A DNA stretch of 64,000 nucleotides from Oxytricha trifallax (Eukaryota; Ciliophora; Spirotrichea; Sporadotrichida; Oxytrichidae). The DNA lies in assembly GCA_000711775.1 (NCBI GenBank), contig ARYC01018366.1, forward strand, positions 1 through 64,000, given 5' to 3'. Both the position numbers and the translations under genes were made by a program. Below are positions 48,726 to 60,987 of the stretch, piece after piece. The notes under the pieces were generated by a model. That model was not told the DNA's origin. It searched no databases and worked only from the letters and a program-made list of their open reading frames with translations. Position 1 is the stretch's first letter, and every line of letters starts with the position of its first letter.

Positions 48726-49836
48726 GTTTAGTGAGGCAATGATGCTTAGTATGTATTAATAATGGTTTAAATACAAGAGTAAATGCGAAATTATCTGTAT
48801 AATTTGTTTATAAATAATCAATTAAAAAATCCTTGACATAAACATTGTAATCTAAATACCTCTTAATAAATTCAATTATTTATTAATATGCTTTACACTA
48901 ACATTCGGTATTTATATTCAACAAGATACCTTATTTTGCTTCTTATGTATTTCTTTTTACTATTAAATTCTTTTCTTTTAACTTTTCACTTTTACAATTA
49001 TAGTACACAGCTACAAGCCATATTACTGCTCACCTCTAGTATTCATTATGATGTCGCCAACTTTCGAATGTATGCACTCTTTAAGATATCCAGGAAAATT
49101 TGATATGCTATTTAGTCCTGAAACATCTATTAAATGTGACTTATTAAAATTGATTAAATTATAATTGGGAAAAGTCAAGCTTGATTCACTCATGCATAAA
49201 AAATATGTAAACATATTCAATTTATGAAGCTTTTTAGAAATTACTGGTTGGAAACAGTTATATAATTGTTATTTAGTATAATAAAAAACCTTTAAAACTT
49301 GTAAAATTTAAGTAAGCTATAAATGAGAATCATGAGCGAAATACTATCAAGCATTATTATAAATTTACAACCAAATTTTTAACATTTTTTAAATTTTGGT
49401 ACTCATAAACTATTCCATATAATATTAATCATCCCAGCTAAAGCAGATAACCGGGTAGATTTTAAAATCATACTGCTAATGTTTTATGAATTCTTATAAA
49501 AATTATCTTCTAAATCAATAATTTTAGATAAAGTATTAAATTTATAAACTTAAGAGAATGATAATGAACAAATTATTTAATTTAATATTTTGTAAAAAGA
49601 AATTAAATTCATATATAAACACAAAATGCATAGGCAAAACACTTTTTTAATATGTTTGAGATATGCTGTATCGAAATGATTCAAGCAATATAAGTTTATA
49701 AAAAGCATTAGAAATAACATGATAATAAAAATATGATAGTTAATTAAATACTCATAAAACAAATATTTTTATTGAGACTATATTGAAAAAGACTGATGAT
49801 TAGAGTAAAAATAATTATTTAAAATTAAAATTTTTA
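48726..49836. other. AT-rich noncoding stretch
   Basis: About 1.1 kb, presumably the decayed body of the TBE whose end is at 48685 or plain IES DNA. Short frames here have no coding character. No matching right TBE end found. Confidence 0.4.
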
Positions 49837-51465
49837 ATGTGCGAATAAAAATTTTATGGAAAGGGGAATTTATGGGGATAGGGGGATGGAGGTATGGGTG
49901 GATACTGGTGGCAAGGGGTTGAACAACTATTATTTAGTTAAAATGTAAGCCTCCAATAAAATATGAAATTATTGTTAACTTTTATCAATAAAAAATTAAA
50001 ATATAAAACTCTTTAGGAGTTGTTTTTCTATTTTAAATTGCAATGTCAGCGGCTATTGGTGGAGTTGTCTCAGGAATCTCAGGAGCTGCTTAAGAAAAAT
50101 AAATTCGAGAATATTATGAGAATCAAGTTCGAGAATATTCTAAGAATAATATTGGCTTAGATGGAAAATCTAGCTCTACAATAGATGCGAAGATTCTTGG
50201 CTAAAAAACTGGTAAAACCTAAATCATTCATAAAAATAATGGAGAGCGAATTATTTTAAAGGCCGATGGAGGTGAAAATAAGCGAGTCTAAAATTATAAA
50301 TATATGGATGAAGGACATTACAGGCCAGCTGATAAAAGTGGTTAAGAATAAATTTCTAGAACAGATTTTAAACAAGATGGAAATTGCTTTATGCATTTAG
50401 CAAAGTAACAATTAAATGCAAAATCTACATAAGATGCAAGATAATAACTTAACGATTTTGCTTAAGAAAATCCACTTACAGCTGCTAAATTTGTAACAAA
50501 GCAAGAATTAATGTAGGGAGGATATTGCAAAGGAGGAGGGTTAGAAAATATTGAAAGCAGATTTGATTTTAGAGAAATAAATGGAATGATATAATATAAA
50601 ATGAAAAAGCATTATAATATAAAGAAAAGTTAAGATGGAGATCCTGGACAACTAGCCATTAACTTACATGGTAAGTTACAAAAAACATATTTAAATTTTT
50701 GCATTGCAGCAACTTTAAACACCAAGAGTAGTGTATTAAGTTGATTGAAAGCTTAAGAGAAGGGAACAAAAAGTAGGTGAGTTTGGACTGAGCAAAGTAA
50801 GATGAAGAATAAAAAATGATAAATCTGTTTCTGGATTACATATCTGTAATCGTATATATTAATAATTTTTTGTTTAACTAGTTTTCATCTTAATTTATAC
50901 CCTTTCATTTATTTTTCGTAATTACAAAGAATAAAATATTAATGAAGGCACTGGGAAGAATAGTAATGTAGTTAAATACACTGATGAAAAAGGAAAAGTC
51001 TAATTTTACAGAAAAGGACCATATTATAAATAGTAAGACCTCGAAAAGAATTTGGAAAATTACCAAAAGTTAGAAAAACTTGGTGTTGGACTTCCAGTTT
51101 AATCCGAAGACAACTTTATATTTTTAGAACCTGGATAATCAATCAAAGATGCTATTAGAAAAGAAGTTTTACCTCCTGATTTCGCTGACTAGTTAACTAA
51201 GCAGGTAAAAATTTTGGAATAAAATGGACTTGCTCATTGCGATATAAAACCAGACAATGTAGTTGTGTATAAAGGCAAAATTAAACTCATAGATGCAGAA
51301 TGTCTTACAAAATTTAAAGAATAAAAACCTTAGTTTAGTCATAATAGTGCAAAAATCGTTGCAACACCCGAAATAGATAAAGATGCGACAAAGAAAACTA
51401 TCATGTAAATTACAAATTTACAAAAAAATTATAAATCTGGGACAGGAAACTAAACTTGGGATTGA
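49837..51465 (+). CDS. Atypical kinase-like protein with Gly/Trp-rich N-terminus
   Basis: First exon MCEQKFYGKGNLWGQGDGG...YWWQGVEQLL, then a GTAAGC...TTTAG intron (49947-50024), then MSAAIGGVVSGISGAA, YYENQVREYSKNN, a middle region with FKQDGNCFMHLAKQQL (one motif vaguely like OTU-type cysteine peptidases) and HGNFKHQEQCIKLIESL, another gap 50680-50930, and a C-terminal kinase-like domain: SNVVKYTDEKGKVQFYRKG, LEKLGVGLPVQ, NGLAHCDIKPDNVVVYKG and IKLIDAECL. The HCDIKPDN loop keeps the catalytic Asp, Lys and Asn; the DFG box is replaced by DAE. Ends GTGNQTWD, TGA 51465. A remote relative of RIO/LPS-kinase-like folds; substrate unknown. The peptidase resemblance is weak. Confidence 0.55.
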
Positions 51466-52070
51466 GTTAGTTTATAAGATGTATCATGCCAAAAACTATA
51501 ACATTAATAATTAAACAACAACATTTTTGGTATATTCTAATAAGAAAGATTAAGGTCATGCATTAACAACCTAAAATATTTTCTGTATTTTAGAGATTGT
51601 CTGATCTCATTAATTTCTTTGAATCTGAAGTTTATAATAACTATAGAGTGTTATTTGGCATATTGCTTAATCTGTCAAATTTATAGAGAGTATAAATACT
51701 TATTAACAAATTTCATTTAAACACTCATTTTAATGCAGATTTCTATGTCAGATCCCTTACAAATTTAAATTAGAGTAAAATCACAATAATTTAATGCATA
51801 AAATTTGTATTCTAATTGATTAATCATTTCATTGTTTCATTCAAGCACGAAAGTCAAATAAAAATCTGTTAGTTTTTAGGTCAAATAATCAATTATGGCC
51901 TATATATCTAAAGGATTTCTATGATTGATTTTAATCAAATAATCTTTCTGTTTCTATTTAAATAAGCATTTTAATTCTTTCTGCGGTCCATTACTTAAAT
52001 AAATATTGAAATTTTGATAATAGTATATTTAAAATATTTAAATATTTTATATTGATAATAAATACTATTT
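51466..52070. other. AT-rich noncoding stretch
   Basis: Between the kinase-like gene and the duplicated 5-prime segment. Nothing coding could be supported. Confidence 0.45.
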
Positions 52071-52434
52071 TATTAGTTCTTGCTGATTAAATAACGTCTT
52101 TTGATGAAGATTTCAAGGAAGGAGGCTTTTGGGATCTTTATATTTGATGGAATTATCGGTCTCTTTCTGATTAAGCAAATGAAATACTCCTCTATTCTTT
52201 GATGTTCATTTTAGACTTATTATACTAATTTAAATATTTCAATTTTACTATTTTTAACAACTCATTTTAATCAATATAATATAGAGTCATATCAAATATT
52301 TTTAAAGAAAAATTATTTTGTAGTTAATTTTTAGGGAAAATTGGTTGAGATAAATTTGATTTGATTCTTAATTTTTTTCTATAAAATTACTTAAAAATCT
52401 TTAACTGCTTTTCACTCATAACTTAGTAATCTAC
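52071..52434 (-). repeat. Duplicated 5-prime segment of the Q-rich gene, copy 2
   Basis: Contains MNIKEQRSISFAQSERDRQF (52209-52071), matching the first segment at 46066-45928, plus conserved upstream DNA reaching to 14 bp from the stop of the SET-domain gene. Seven of ten codon differences between the copies are silent, including a CAA/TAA exchange that is silent only if TAA means Gln. No following segment of the Q-rich gene is found after 52071, so this copy is orphaned here. Confidence 0.8.
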
Positions 52435-52447
52435 TGTATATATAGAT

Positions 52448-55400
52448 TCATTGTTAATTTCTCAAATAATTTAGAACTGTTTGGAAATAGTAAAGCCTTC
52501 TGGTTCTATCCACATCTGATTGTAATATACTTTCAAATTACACACTTCCATACATACGATTTTTGTTTTTAAAACTCCAGTGACATACAACGTCCCACTA
52601 TTTAGAGAAATTTTCTGGCCAATTCTCTAAGAACGCTGACCTCGACTATATATAAGATTAAAATGTAAAATTTGTCTTACCTAGTGCTTTTTATGAGGAT
52701 AAATAATCTTTGGGTCTTTTTGAGAAGCATATTTAACTGATGTACCCTAATCAGATAATTAAGATATGCTGTCTTGATTCGACAACTACCAAGCTGACGC
52801 TTAGGTACTAATTGGAGGTCTGCTCTTAGTTCCCTTTTGCTTTGTTGGCAAAATTTCTTCTTATTGCTCATCGTCACTTCCCTTTTTAGTCTTCTTTCTT
52901 TTAATCCCGCTTTTAAGATTGTCTTGATTTTTAGCACTTACTATAAACGATTCCAAATCTGGCATTGATAGAGTGCCTCTTCTATCTGCACTTAGAGAAG
53001 CATTTGGCTTATCAACAGTTTGTTTGTACCAACCAACTAGCTAACCCCAGACATAACTTGGATCATATTCTTTGAAACCTCTATAAACTTGCTTTTCTTA
53101 TTCAACTGGATTTAGTGAAGCTTGATTCTAGTTTTCAATTCTTACATCGCATTTCCTGATTTTCTATTCATCTCCTTTGCATTTCTTGTAGTTTTCGTTT
53201 GGAGTAAAATATGTGTGAGTGTTGGCATAGAGCCATAGACTATCACATAATGCTGGAATCATAACTTTTATCGATTTAATAGGCCTTAGAATACCAGAAA
53301 TTAGAGCTATGACTGATTGGATTTCTTAATATTTTTCCTTATAATATCTTCCGTTTTCATCTTCGTCAAATTAGGCTTCGACAAGAGGAACAGAAATTAC
53401 TTTCTAGAGAGCATCAAGTTTTTCAGGATAGTTTTCAATATGGTTCAAGACATCAATCAAGCTTTCTCTTAAACTGTCTTTTGAATCCCATAATCTAATG
53501 CACCTCTATAAAAATTTGAAAAAAATTATAAAATATCCTTACCTCTTTGTACGAAAGGTCTTTTATAGGTGGTTCAAATACTCCCATTGATTTCAACACA
53601 TGCATGACTTTATCTATCGTAATAGCAATATTCCATATTTTTGAGTCTCTTTAATTCTTTGCTTCAATTCTCTATAATAGGTATAAATGAATATAATAAA
53701 CCTTACCAAATCCTCTTCCTTGAAAGTAGGGTATATTTCCTTAAAAAATGAAGGGTAAATATCTTCCTCAAAGATAATATACTCACAAATTAAACTAGCC
53801 CATTTCTTCAGCCAGTCTGGAACATCTTTCAAAACCGATTCCTTGATACCAAAATCGTTTAATCTCTTTTCATCTTCTTCTGTTATCTCAGGGAATTTAC
53901 AAGCTTTATACAGCAAGTAGTTTCTGTCAACAAAAGTGTGATACTTTTTCATTATAGCCATATGCTTTTTATCATTTGCAAGTTAAAGATACTTGCCTTG
54001 ACAAACTTCTGTACCACATAGACAAATAGCTGATTCATATTCTTTTTCTGATTCAGTAAGGGAACAGTAATTAAAGCACAGTTCTTCGCCAAAGCTAACG
54101 TCCTTAATAGCAAACATGCCTATACTATACTGATTATCTCTAACATGAATGATTGTTGAACAGTTTGGGTTACAGCTGTGACTTAATCTTGAAGAATAAT
54201 TTCCATAAAGAATTGGATCTACCATTAAAATATCATAACCTTAGGGATCATCATGATGCCTTTCAAAAGTGATATTGTAAAAGTCTGGAAGATCTTTTGA
54301 TAAAGTCTATTTATTTTGCCCTTGCTTCAAGACATCCTATTTTTCGTACCAATTCCAAGGCTAGTAGATTTCTCCAAAATACTCAATAATTAAGTTGCTT
54401 GCTTTTATACCTTCATTTCTCTTGCAAAAGATTCCAATACCCTTTGAATGAACTCTAAAATGCCTCTCTACATTATCTTTAACCATAGTGATTCCTTAGA
54501 GCATGATTTAAGCTAATTCTCTATCTATGTCTCTGAATCTTGGATTTTCTCTGTCATTTATGATAAATTTAAGGGCTTCTCTTACATCATAACCTTAATC
54601 TCCTTACTATTGAATTGCAAAGACCAAACGTTTCTCAATAAAATCACTTTATGCTTTCATAGGCATATCTTTAGGAAGAAGAGTCATTAAGTTGACAGCT
54701 GTACCCATATCTATTCCCCAACTAATTTTCTCGATCACATCAATGCCCAATTTTAATCCTTGGTTTTGAGACATTTGTCTATTCTGACATACAGTTGGAT
54801 CACAACCGCAATCTTTTGAGCATTCAACTCTTGCAAGTCTGCATTCACATTTTGATTCCCAAACATCTGAACCTAATTTGAAGGGTCCGAGGTCTTCTAT
54901 CTTTAGACAGCAAGCTCCCTGACACTTAGAAGCCTTTGTTGTTTACATCTTTCTGATGATCTCCTGCTTGTACACTTGACTATTTTTTAAACAATCATCT
55001 TTTTTTCTTTAAGTTGCTATATAATTAAAAAATTTAATAAAAGACTACCTTGAAGATACTTATTGCTTGGTTCGGCTGGTGTCATTATTTTGTAGTTATC
55101 AATCAAATTGTATTCCCTCTTAGCCCCAGGTGTCTTCCACCAGGATCCTTTGATTCTTGGATAGTACAGATCATTTTAAACATACTTAGCTTCATAGTAG
55201 TTTCTCCATCTGAATTTAAATTCTTCTTTCTTAGTTTTAATAAGTACATTAACTCTTTGCAGCATGAAGCTTAAATAAACCTTTGAAATTAAATTTTGGC
55301 AACGGTTTTTCATTAGATTTTTTACAAGTATTTCAATGTCCTTCAATAATTCATCCAAAGAATGGTAATAGCCATCATCTGTTCTCTCCCAGATATCATC

Positions 55401-56834
55401 AATTGACTAGATACCTTGCTTAGATTTGAAATCATAAGGTTTTTGCTCAACTTATTTTTGTATTTGAGGTGGCTCAACTATTTTCGTTGATGTATCAATC
55501 ATTTCAACATCTTATTTTGCTTAATTTTCCAATTTAGTTTCAGATAATTATAGACCATCCTCTTCACAAGTTACTTGCTTGACTTTAATACTAAAATCGG
55601 CTGATAGATCTGATTCTGAATCTTGTTGCTTACTTTTTCTCTCTAGTTCTTTTTGCTTCTTTAGTTGGATTTGTTTCTCCCTTTCCTCTTCCAGAAGTTA
55701 CTTATTAAGCTGAGTGTTTTCAATCCAAGTAAAGTCACTCAAGTTAGAGGGTAAATTAAGCAATGCCTTAGAGAGATTCTTTGATTTTGCACTGTGACCA
55801 TATGACTTCTTTTTTTTCTTTTTTTTACTCAAGCAATCAGAGCTAGCTTTTGATTGCTCGTCAGAACCTCCAGTTATGTTAAAACCTTCTTCCTCAAAAA
55901 TCTTTGAATCCCTTATTTTCATTTCTTAACTCTCCTCGTCATTATCAACTTCCATTTTTTCATTTTCTGGAGATAATTCTGAATTCTTATCTTAAGCTGA
56001 AAGTAAATCTGACTCTTATCTTTCATCAAGATTCGGTTGAATATTTATGTCTGTATTTTCTAATGGGACTGTATTTAGTTGCTAATCATTTTGATTGTTA
56101 CTGCTTGTTCTTGTAGAATCTATTAGTCTTTAAGGTAAATTTTAATCAATAATGAACACTAAATCAACTTCTTTCTATTATCCTGGCTTCTCAATGATAT
56201 CTAAATAACTTGTAGTGTTTAGTATCTCTTCTCTTCTTTCTTTAGAGAGTAATTTAAGGTCTTTATTAAGCAAATTTATCTCAAATTTTTGCTTGTCTCT
56301 TCTCATAAATTATAGCCTGTCAATTTAAAAAAGAATTGGAGTCAATATTTCCTTCACAACGAACTATGATGGATCAGCCTATATACAAAGTTAAGACATC
56401 TTGATTTCTTACATCTAGTGCTTTAAGCATCTTATTCTTAGTCATTTCGCTACTCTATCCAGGAGAGTTTTCCAAATTCTTAGATCTTCTTTCTTTGCTT
56501 TAATTTTAATTTCCCTCATTCAAATCCTCTACTGATTAATTTTCCTGTTTAATCAAATCCAAGTCATGTTTTAGTTCTTCTTTCTGCTCTTTTGAAATAG
56601 TATTTTTGACCATTTCATTATCTCCAGCACTCTAATATAAGTTTGTTACATTCCATTATATAGATAGACTAAACTTACTCTCTAACGCTTGCCGATCATC
56701 TTCTCAGTGTGCAAATCTAGCTTGATTTTGACGCCATTCTGATTGAGCTTTGGTGGTGCAGTTTGATTTAATGGTCCTTGGTTAGTATAGCTAAATATAA
56801 ATTCAGGGTTTAAATTTTCTTATAATTAGCTCAT
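52448..56834 (-). CDS. ATXR3/SDG2-type SET-domain histone methyltransferase
   Basis: Start [16 protein letters not shown] at 56834. A long, charged, low-complexity N-terminal half (with KKKKKKS near 55820) leads to a Cys-rich pre-SET part ([24 protein letters not shown], about 54850-54770) and the SET domain: [64 protein letters not shown] (SAM-binding NHSCNPNC-like), [19 protein letters not shown] and post-[16 protein letters not shown] (54225-53983). The YPVW/EKQD and [10 protein letters not shown] features are those of plant ATXR3/SDG2, an H3K4 methyltransferase. A long C-terminal region as in ATXR3 follows ([38 protein letters not shown]), ending [17 protein letters not shown] 52448. GT-AG introns occur, for example 52676-52644. 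Likely deposits histone methyl marks. Confidence 0.85.
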
Positions 56835-56839
56835 ATCTA

Positions 56840-58880
56840 TTAAACTTCAAATTTAAATTTGATAGAATTTAATCTAAATTCTGATTTATCCAATTTTACC
56901 TTTTATTTGAAAATTTAATTTTAAGATTAAAATAATCATAAATTGTTTTAATTTTTATTTCACACAATACTCTAAAAGTTTGCACTGTGATGCTGTTGCA
57001 AAGATGCTGATTAATTTATAGCTTAAAAGTCTCTTCTTTGGAAGTAATCGGTAAGAGTTTTAAATTTCATAAGAAATAAATATATAAAACAAACCAAAGT
57101 GCAAGAAGCTAAGGGTAAAAAATTAAATTAATTTTTTATATAAAGTTTCACTTTAGTTGTCCGTCTGTGAAACCAATTCTGACTAAATTGAGACATTAGA
57201 AAAGTTTTAATTTTATTCAACTGCAATAACACTTTGATTATGTTTTAATTAAACCTGCTCGAAGTTATCACTACGAACTTAATTATTGCTAAAGAATAAT
57301 TGATTTGGGAAAACTAATTAAAATAATTCATTGAATAGTTAATAATATTTTACCATTTTAAAAACTTGATAATATGGTGCTCTTTTGTATATAAATTCAC
57401 AGGAATAATTCAAATTTTAATAAAGCTCAATTTATTATTTCTTGAAGTTTAGAAATAAATTGAATTTATATTTGAGGGATTAGTTAAATTAAAAATTATA
57501 GCAACCTTTATTTATCTCGTTTTACAAAGTGATAAAATATTTTATTTACAGTATTATATAACATCTTGTTTGAATTTTATAAGTCTACTAATATATTGTC
57601 AGAGTAAGAAAAAAATCATGAGCCAATAAATACATCATACTAAGGTAAAATTTTTCCAATTTTATAAAACTTTAGCAATATATAAATTTGATTGTTTCTA
57701 TTAAAATTAGCTATTATCAGTTTATGAACCATTAATTGTAATCTATGCCTCAGAGGAAGCAGAAAGGATATTCTTATTTTGAGATTGAGTTGGATGGTTG
57801 AAACTTTAGAAATTTTTTGGATGTCTCGCAAAATTTAAATATATTATTATAAGCGTAGAAATTGTAAATATAATAAGTTTGCTTTAATTACTGAAAAAAA
57901 ATAATATTAATGATGATTTTTAAATTTTTAAATAATATAGCAAATTTATAAATAACATTTGAAAGAGTAAATACAATAACATAGTCTTAGTTTAATGTTT
58001 GATTTTAAAATTTATTGTCACTCATTAAAGTGTACTAATGTATTATAATTTTTTTATGTTTTATAGAAAGTTGTTAATTTTCATAATTCTTTTCTTTCTT
58101 ATTTTGAACTCTTAAAAATTGAATAAACTCTTAAATTAACATTTATTTATTGGATTTGTACAAAAATCAAAAGCACCCAATTAACATAAAATCTCTAAGT
58201 TTCTAAAAAAATTTATTCATTTAATATATTAATAAATACTATAAATTATCTCGCCAGCAAGCTTTGTAGATTGGCGGGCTTATACTGATTTTAAGAAGGT
58301 ATTTAGTTAGTTAATTATGGCTAAAATGTGCTTTAGGCCTAAATTATAGTGTTTTAATCGCTAGTATTATTAAAAAATTTAATCCTGATAAAAATTACAG
58401 TAAGACTTCCATTTTCTGATTTCTTGTTCGAATTTCTGTCTGGGCTCTAGCTTTGGCTTCTACCTGCACTTTTTAAATTTATATAATCTTTTCTTGAAAT
58501 TTAATAGGGTTGACGTCTCTCTAAATTCTGATTGGTGAATGGGAGTTTTTCAATTAGGCATTTCTCATGCCCAAATGTCAGAATATTTTTAATTTTTATG
58601 AAAAATAATAATTATTTTGGACTGATGAATGTAAACCTTCTAGTTGTTATAAATTACCGGTGCTTATTTCATGAGGCTCATTAAATATTGCCAATTAAAT
58701 CTATTCGGAGGTTGGCTAACAACAAATGAAGCATTCAGTCATCATTTTTTGATTCTGCTAAATGCATCTTTAAATTTACAATTTTCAAAAATTTAATAAA
58801 GGATCTGCATTTTTTAATTGAATAATGAGTTTTAATACTACATGCAGATGTCACATCGCCATTCTCCATTACTCTTGATT
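56840..58880. other. AT-rich noncoding stretch
   Basis: About 2 kb upstream of the SET gene. Mostly A/T runs. The part 58430-58860 is less AT-rich but no frame is convincing on either strand. A short inverted repeat with GCCAGC/GGCGGG lies at 58252-58279. No RNA gene could be supported. Confidence 0.4.
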
Positions 58881-58889
58881 TTTTGGGAG

Positions 58890-59287
58890 TTTTAAAGGCA
58901 GCTTAAATGAGCCTGAGTCTTGCATGTCTAACACATCTAAACACCCTGAGAGGGATCCCGCTATAGCTATTATGAACAGATATAGCATTAGGGATAAGTA
59001 GATGGGTTGCATTATAAAACCTTTAAATTTATTTCAAATTTTTATCTAACTCTATCAGAATGATTTTACTTATTTTTTGTCTAATATTTTGCTCATATAT
59101 ATTTAATTAACAAATTATTAGTTTATGAATTGTAAAGCACTCATATTTGAGGCTTAATCTTAAGAGGTTATCATCTTCAATTAAATATATGCATTCAATA
59201 GCCAAACCTCCTATTTTTAATAGAGTACCTCCAAATCATATCATTAAACCTGGGGTCATCAATAGATATTAAAATTAATCCCAGTGA
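58890..59287 (+). CDS. Small unknown gene, two segments
   Basis: First open piece 58890-59020 (ESCMSNTSKHPERDPAIAIM, NRYSIRDKQMGCIIKPL), then an AT-rich gap, then about 59125-59287: KHSYLRLNLKRL and MHSIAKPPIFNRVPPNHIIK ending PGVINRYQNQSQ and TGA at 59287. Moderately GC-rich and balanced in composition compared with flanks. No family recognised; joining the two pieces is an inference. Confidence 0.4.
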
Positions 59288-59448
59288 CTTTTATTAAATA
59301 ATTTGATCAATCTTAAATCTTCACTAATATTTTCAATTTTGGCCATATAACATCAATTTTACCATAGTATAGAAAAACTAAAGTTTATCATGATAGAAAT
59401 TAAAGGTGATATTATTGCAAAATTATAATAAAATTATTAAAAGTTAAA

Positions 59449-59760
59449 ATGTCAAATCAAGCCCCTAAGTTCCTCCTCGGAGGTGTTAACTTCAGAAGAA
59501 ATTTCCTCGGTCTATAAACAGTTTAAACAGCTATTTACGGTGTTGCTGAGGCCGGCATTAAGTTCGCTCCCCTAATTCTTGATTGGATATGCAGCCAGTA
59601 AGTTGCCCATTCAGATAATATTTGTGATTACTCTTTAAAATTCAATCATTCATAATTATAAACTCTAGATTCTGGTACTTTCTATACCAAAGAGAGGGAT
59701 TCCTTCCTCGATGAGACAAAGAGAAGTCAAGCCAAAGAGGTCAGAAGAGAATCATTCTGA
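59449..59760 (+). CDS. Small unknown protein, possible mitochondrial/membrane subunit
   Basis: Starts MSNQAPKFLLGGVNFRRNFL, then GLQTVQTAIYGVAEAGIKFA and PLILDWICSQ. Two readings are possible. Unspliced, the frame runs to TGA at 59760 (103 residues, ending AKEVRRESF). If the GTAAGT...CTAG segment at 59609-59669 is an intron, the protein is about 64 residues and ends FWYFLYQREGFLPR. GC content is higher than in the surroundings and codons look strongly biased (CTC, GGT, TTC), as in highly expressed genes. The basic start and hydrophobic stretch suggest a small organellar or membrane protein; family unknown. Confidence 0.5.
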
Positions 59761-59999
59761 GAAAAGTCAAAAGGCAGGAAATTATTCAATATCATGTCTA
59801 AGGTTAAATCAAACTTAGCAATTTGACATTGATTATTTAACATTTATTTTAAACTTAAATTCACATACAAATACACTCTTTCAACTAATAGACCTATTAT
59901 TCATGATTCCATCAATTCTTTCACTTAGTTTTTTCTCTCTTTCTTTAAGTTTAATATTCACTATCATTATAAAACTTTACATTAACCAGCTAAATTCAA

Positions 60000-60670
60000 T
60001 CATAACTCAGGAATCTCATTTAGCAGCTCTTGTCTGTCTCCCTCGTCTTAAGCCTTGTATGCCTAGCATATTTTCACAATGTAAAACAACCCAGGAATCA
60101 GTAGTGCTAGGCCTGCTCCCCAAAATAAACCACCGTGGAAGGGATCCCAATCCTTACAGAGAGGCAAGAAACCTGCAGTTATCATGAAACCACCTAGAAG
60201 AGTAAAGACTATTGCTAGAAACGCTGCTTTCCTAGGGAAATCATCTCTCTTAATTTGAATTATTTATAATTATTTGAGGAAATAATTTATGAATTAGTAC
60301 AATTAAGGATTTAACAATGAGTATGAATGGTTTATCTTTGTATTTAAAATTAAAATTAACTCTCTAAAAGTTAGTTTTAAAGAATTTAAATTTTATACAT
60401 GAACAAAATGCTAAAATGACTCTCTTCTTATATTATTATTTCCATTTTCTTCGTCATATTCAAAATTTTGCCTAACCCCATTTTATGGATTCTGATTTTC
60501 TTAATCAGCTGGGTCTTTCAAGTTCTAAAGGTTTGTTACATTCTTTATTTATTTTTTATTTTATGCAGGCTCCACTTATTGCTGAGTTTATTTTTCCTCA
60601 ATTATTTACTCTGTTGGCTAGCTCTCGTTTAACTCTACAAAGTATTATATATTTTTTGGCTAAATCTTGA
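60000..60670 (-). CDS. TMEM230/TMEM134-like small membrane protein
   Basis: Last segment 60265-60000: RDDFPRKAAFLAIVFTLLGG, a first membrane helix continuing to FMITAGFLPLC, then DWDPFHGGLFWGAGLALLIP, a second helix with G-LFYIVKICQAYKAQDEG, ending LLNEIPEL, TGA at 60000. Two helices with an IPG turn and a Tyr-x-Ala motif are typical of the TMEM230/134 family, proteins of endosome and secretory vesicle traffic. The N-terminal part is in a separate piece at about 60660-60420 (VEPAQNKKQ, LKDPADQENQNPQNGVRQNF, EYDEENGNNNI), joined across an AT-rich gap; the exact junction and the start codon are not resolved. Confidence 0.65.
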
Positions 60671-60987
60671 ATAATATATGGAATAATAATTATGAATTAT
60701 CAAATTTAAAATTATTGTCAAAATATATTATAATAATATGACAAAGTTTTTAGATTACTTTTAATTCATTTCTAATTTAACTGTATTTAAAATTAATTCC
60801 TTATAAATTTGTATTAAAAACATTGAATAAGTAAAATATGTTTTAAATTGTAAATCTATTCTATGATAAAATTATAGCTTAATAATTTGATTTCTTATCT
60901 GATAAAAATATAATTTAAATTTTATCATAAATTAAAAATAAAATTAATTCTGTAAACAATTATATTTTGCATATTATTTATTTTATA

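Noticed and set aside
58252-58279. Possible stem-loop RNA with GCCAGC and GGCGGG
   Set aside because: Very short, no known RNA family features, no conserved boxes.
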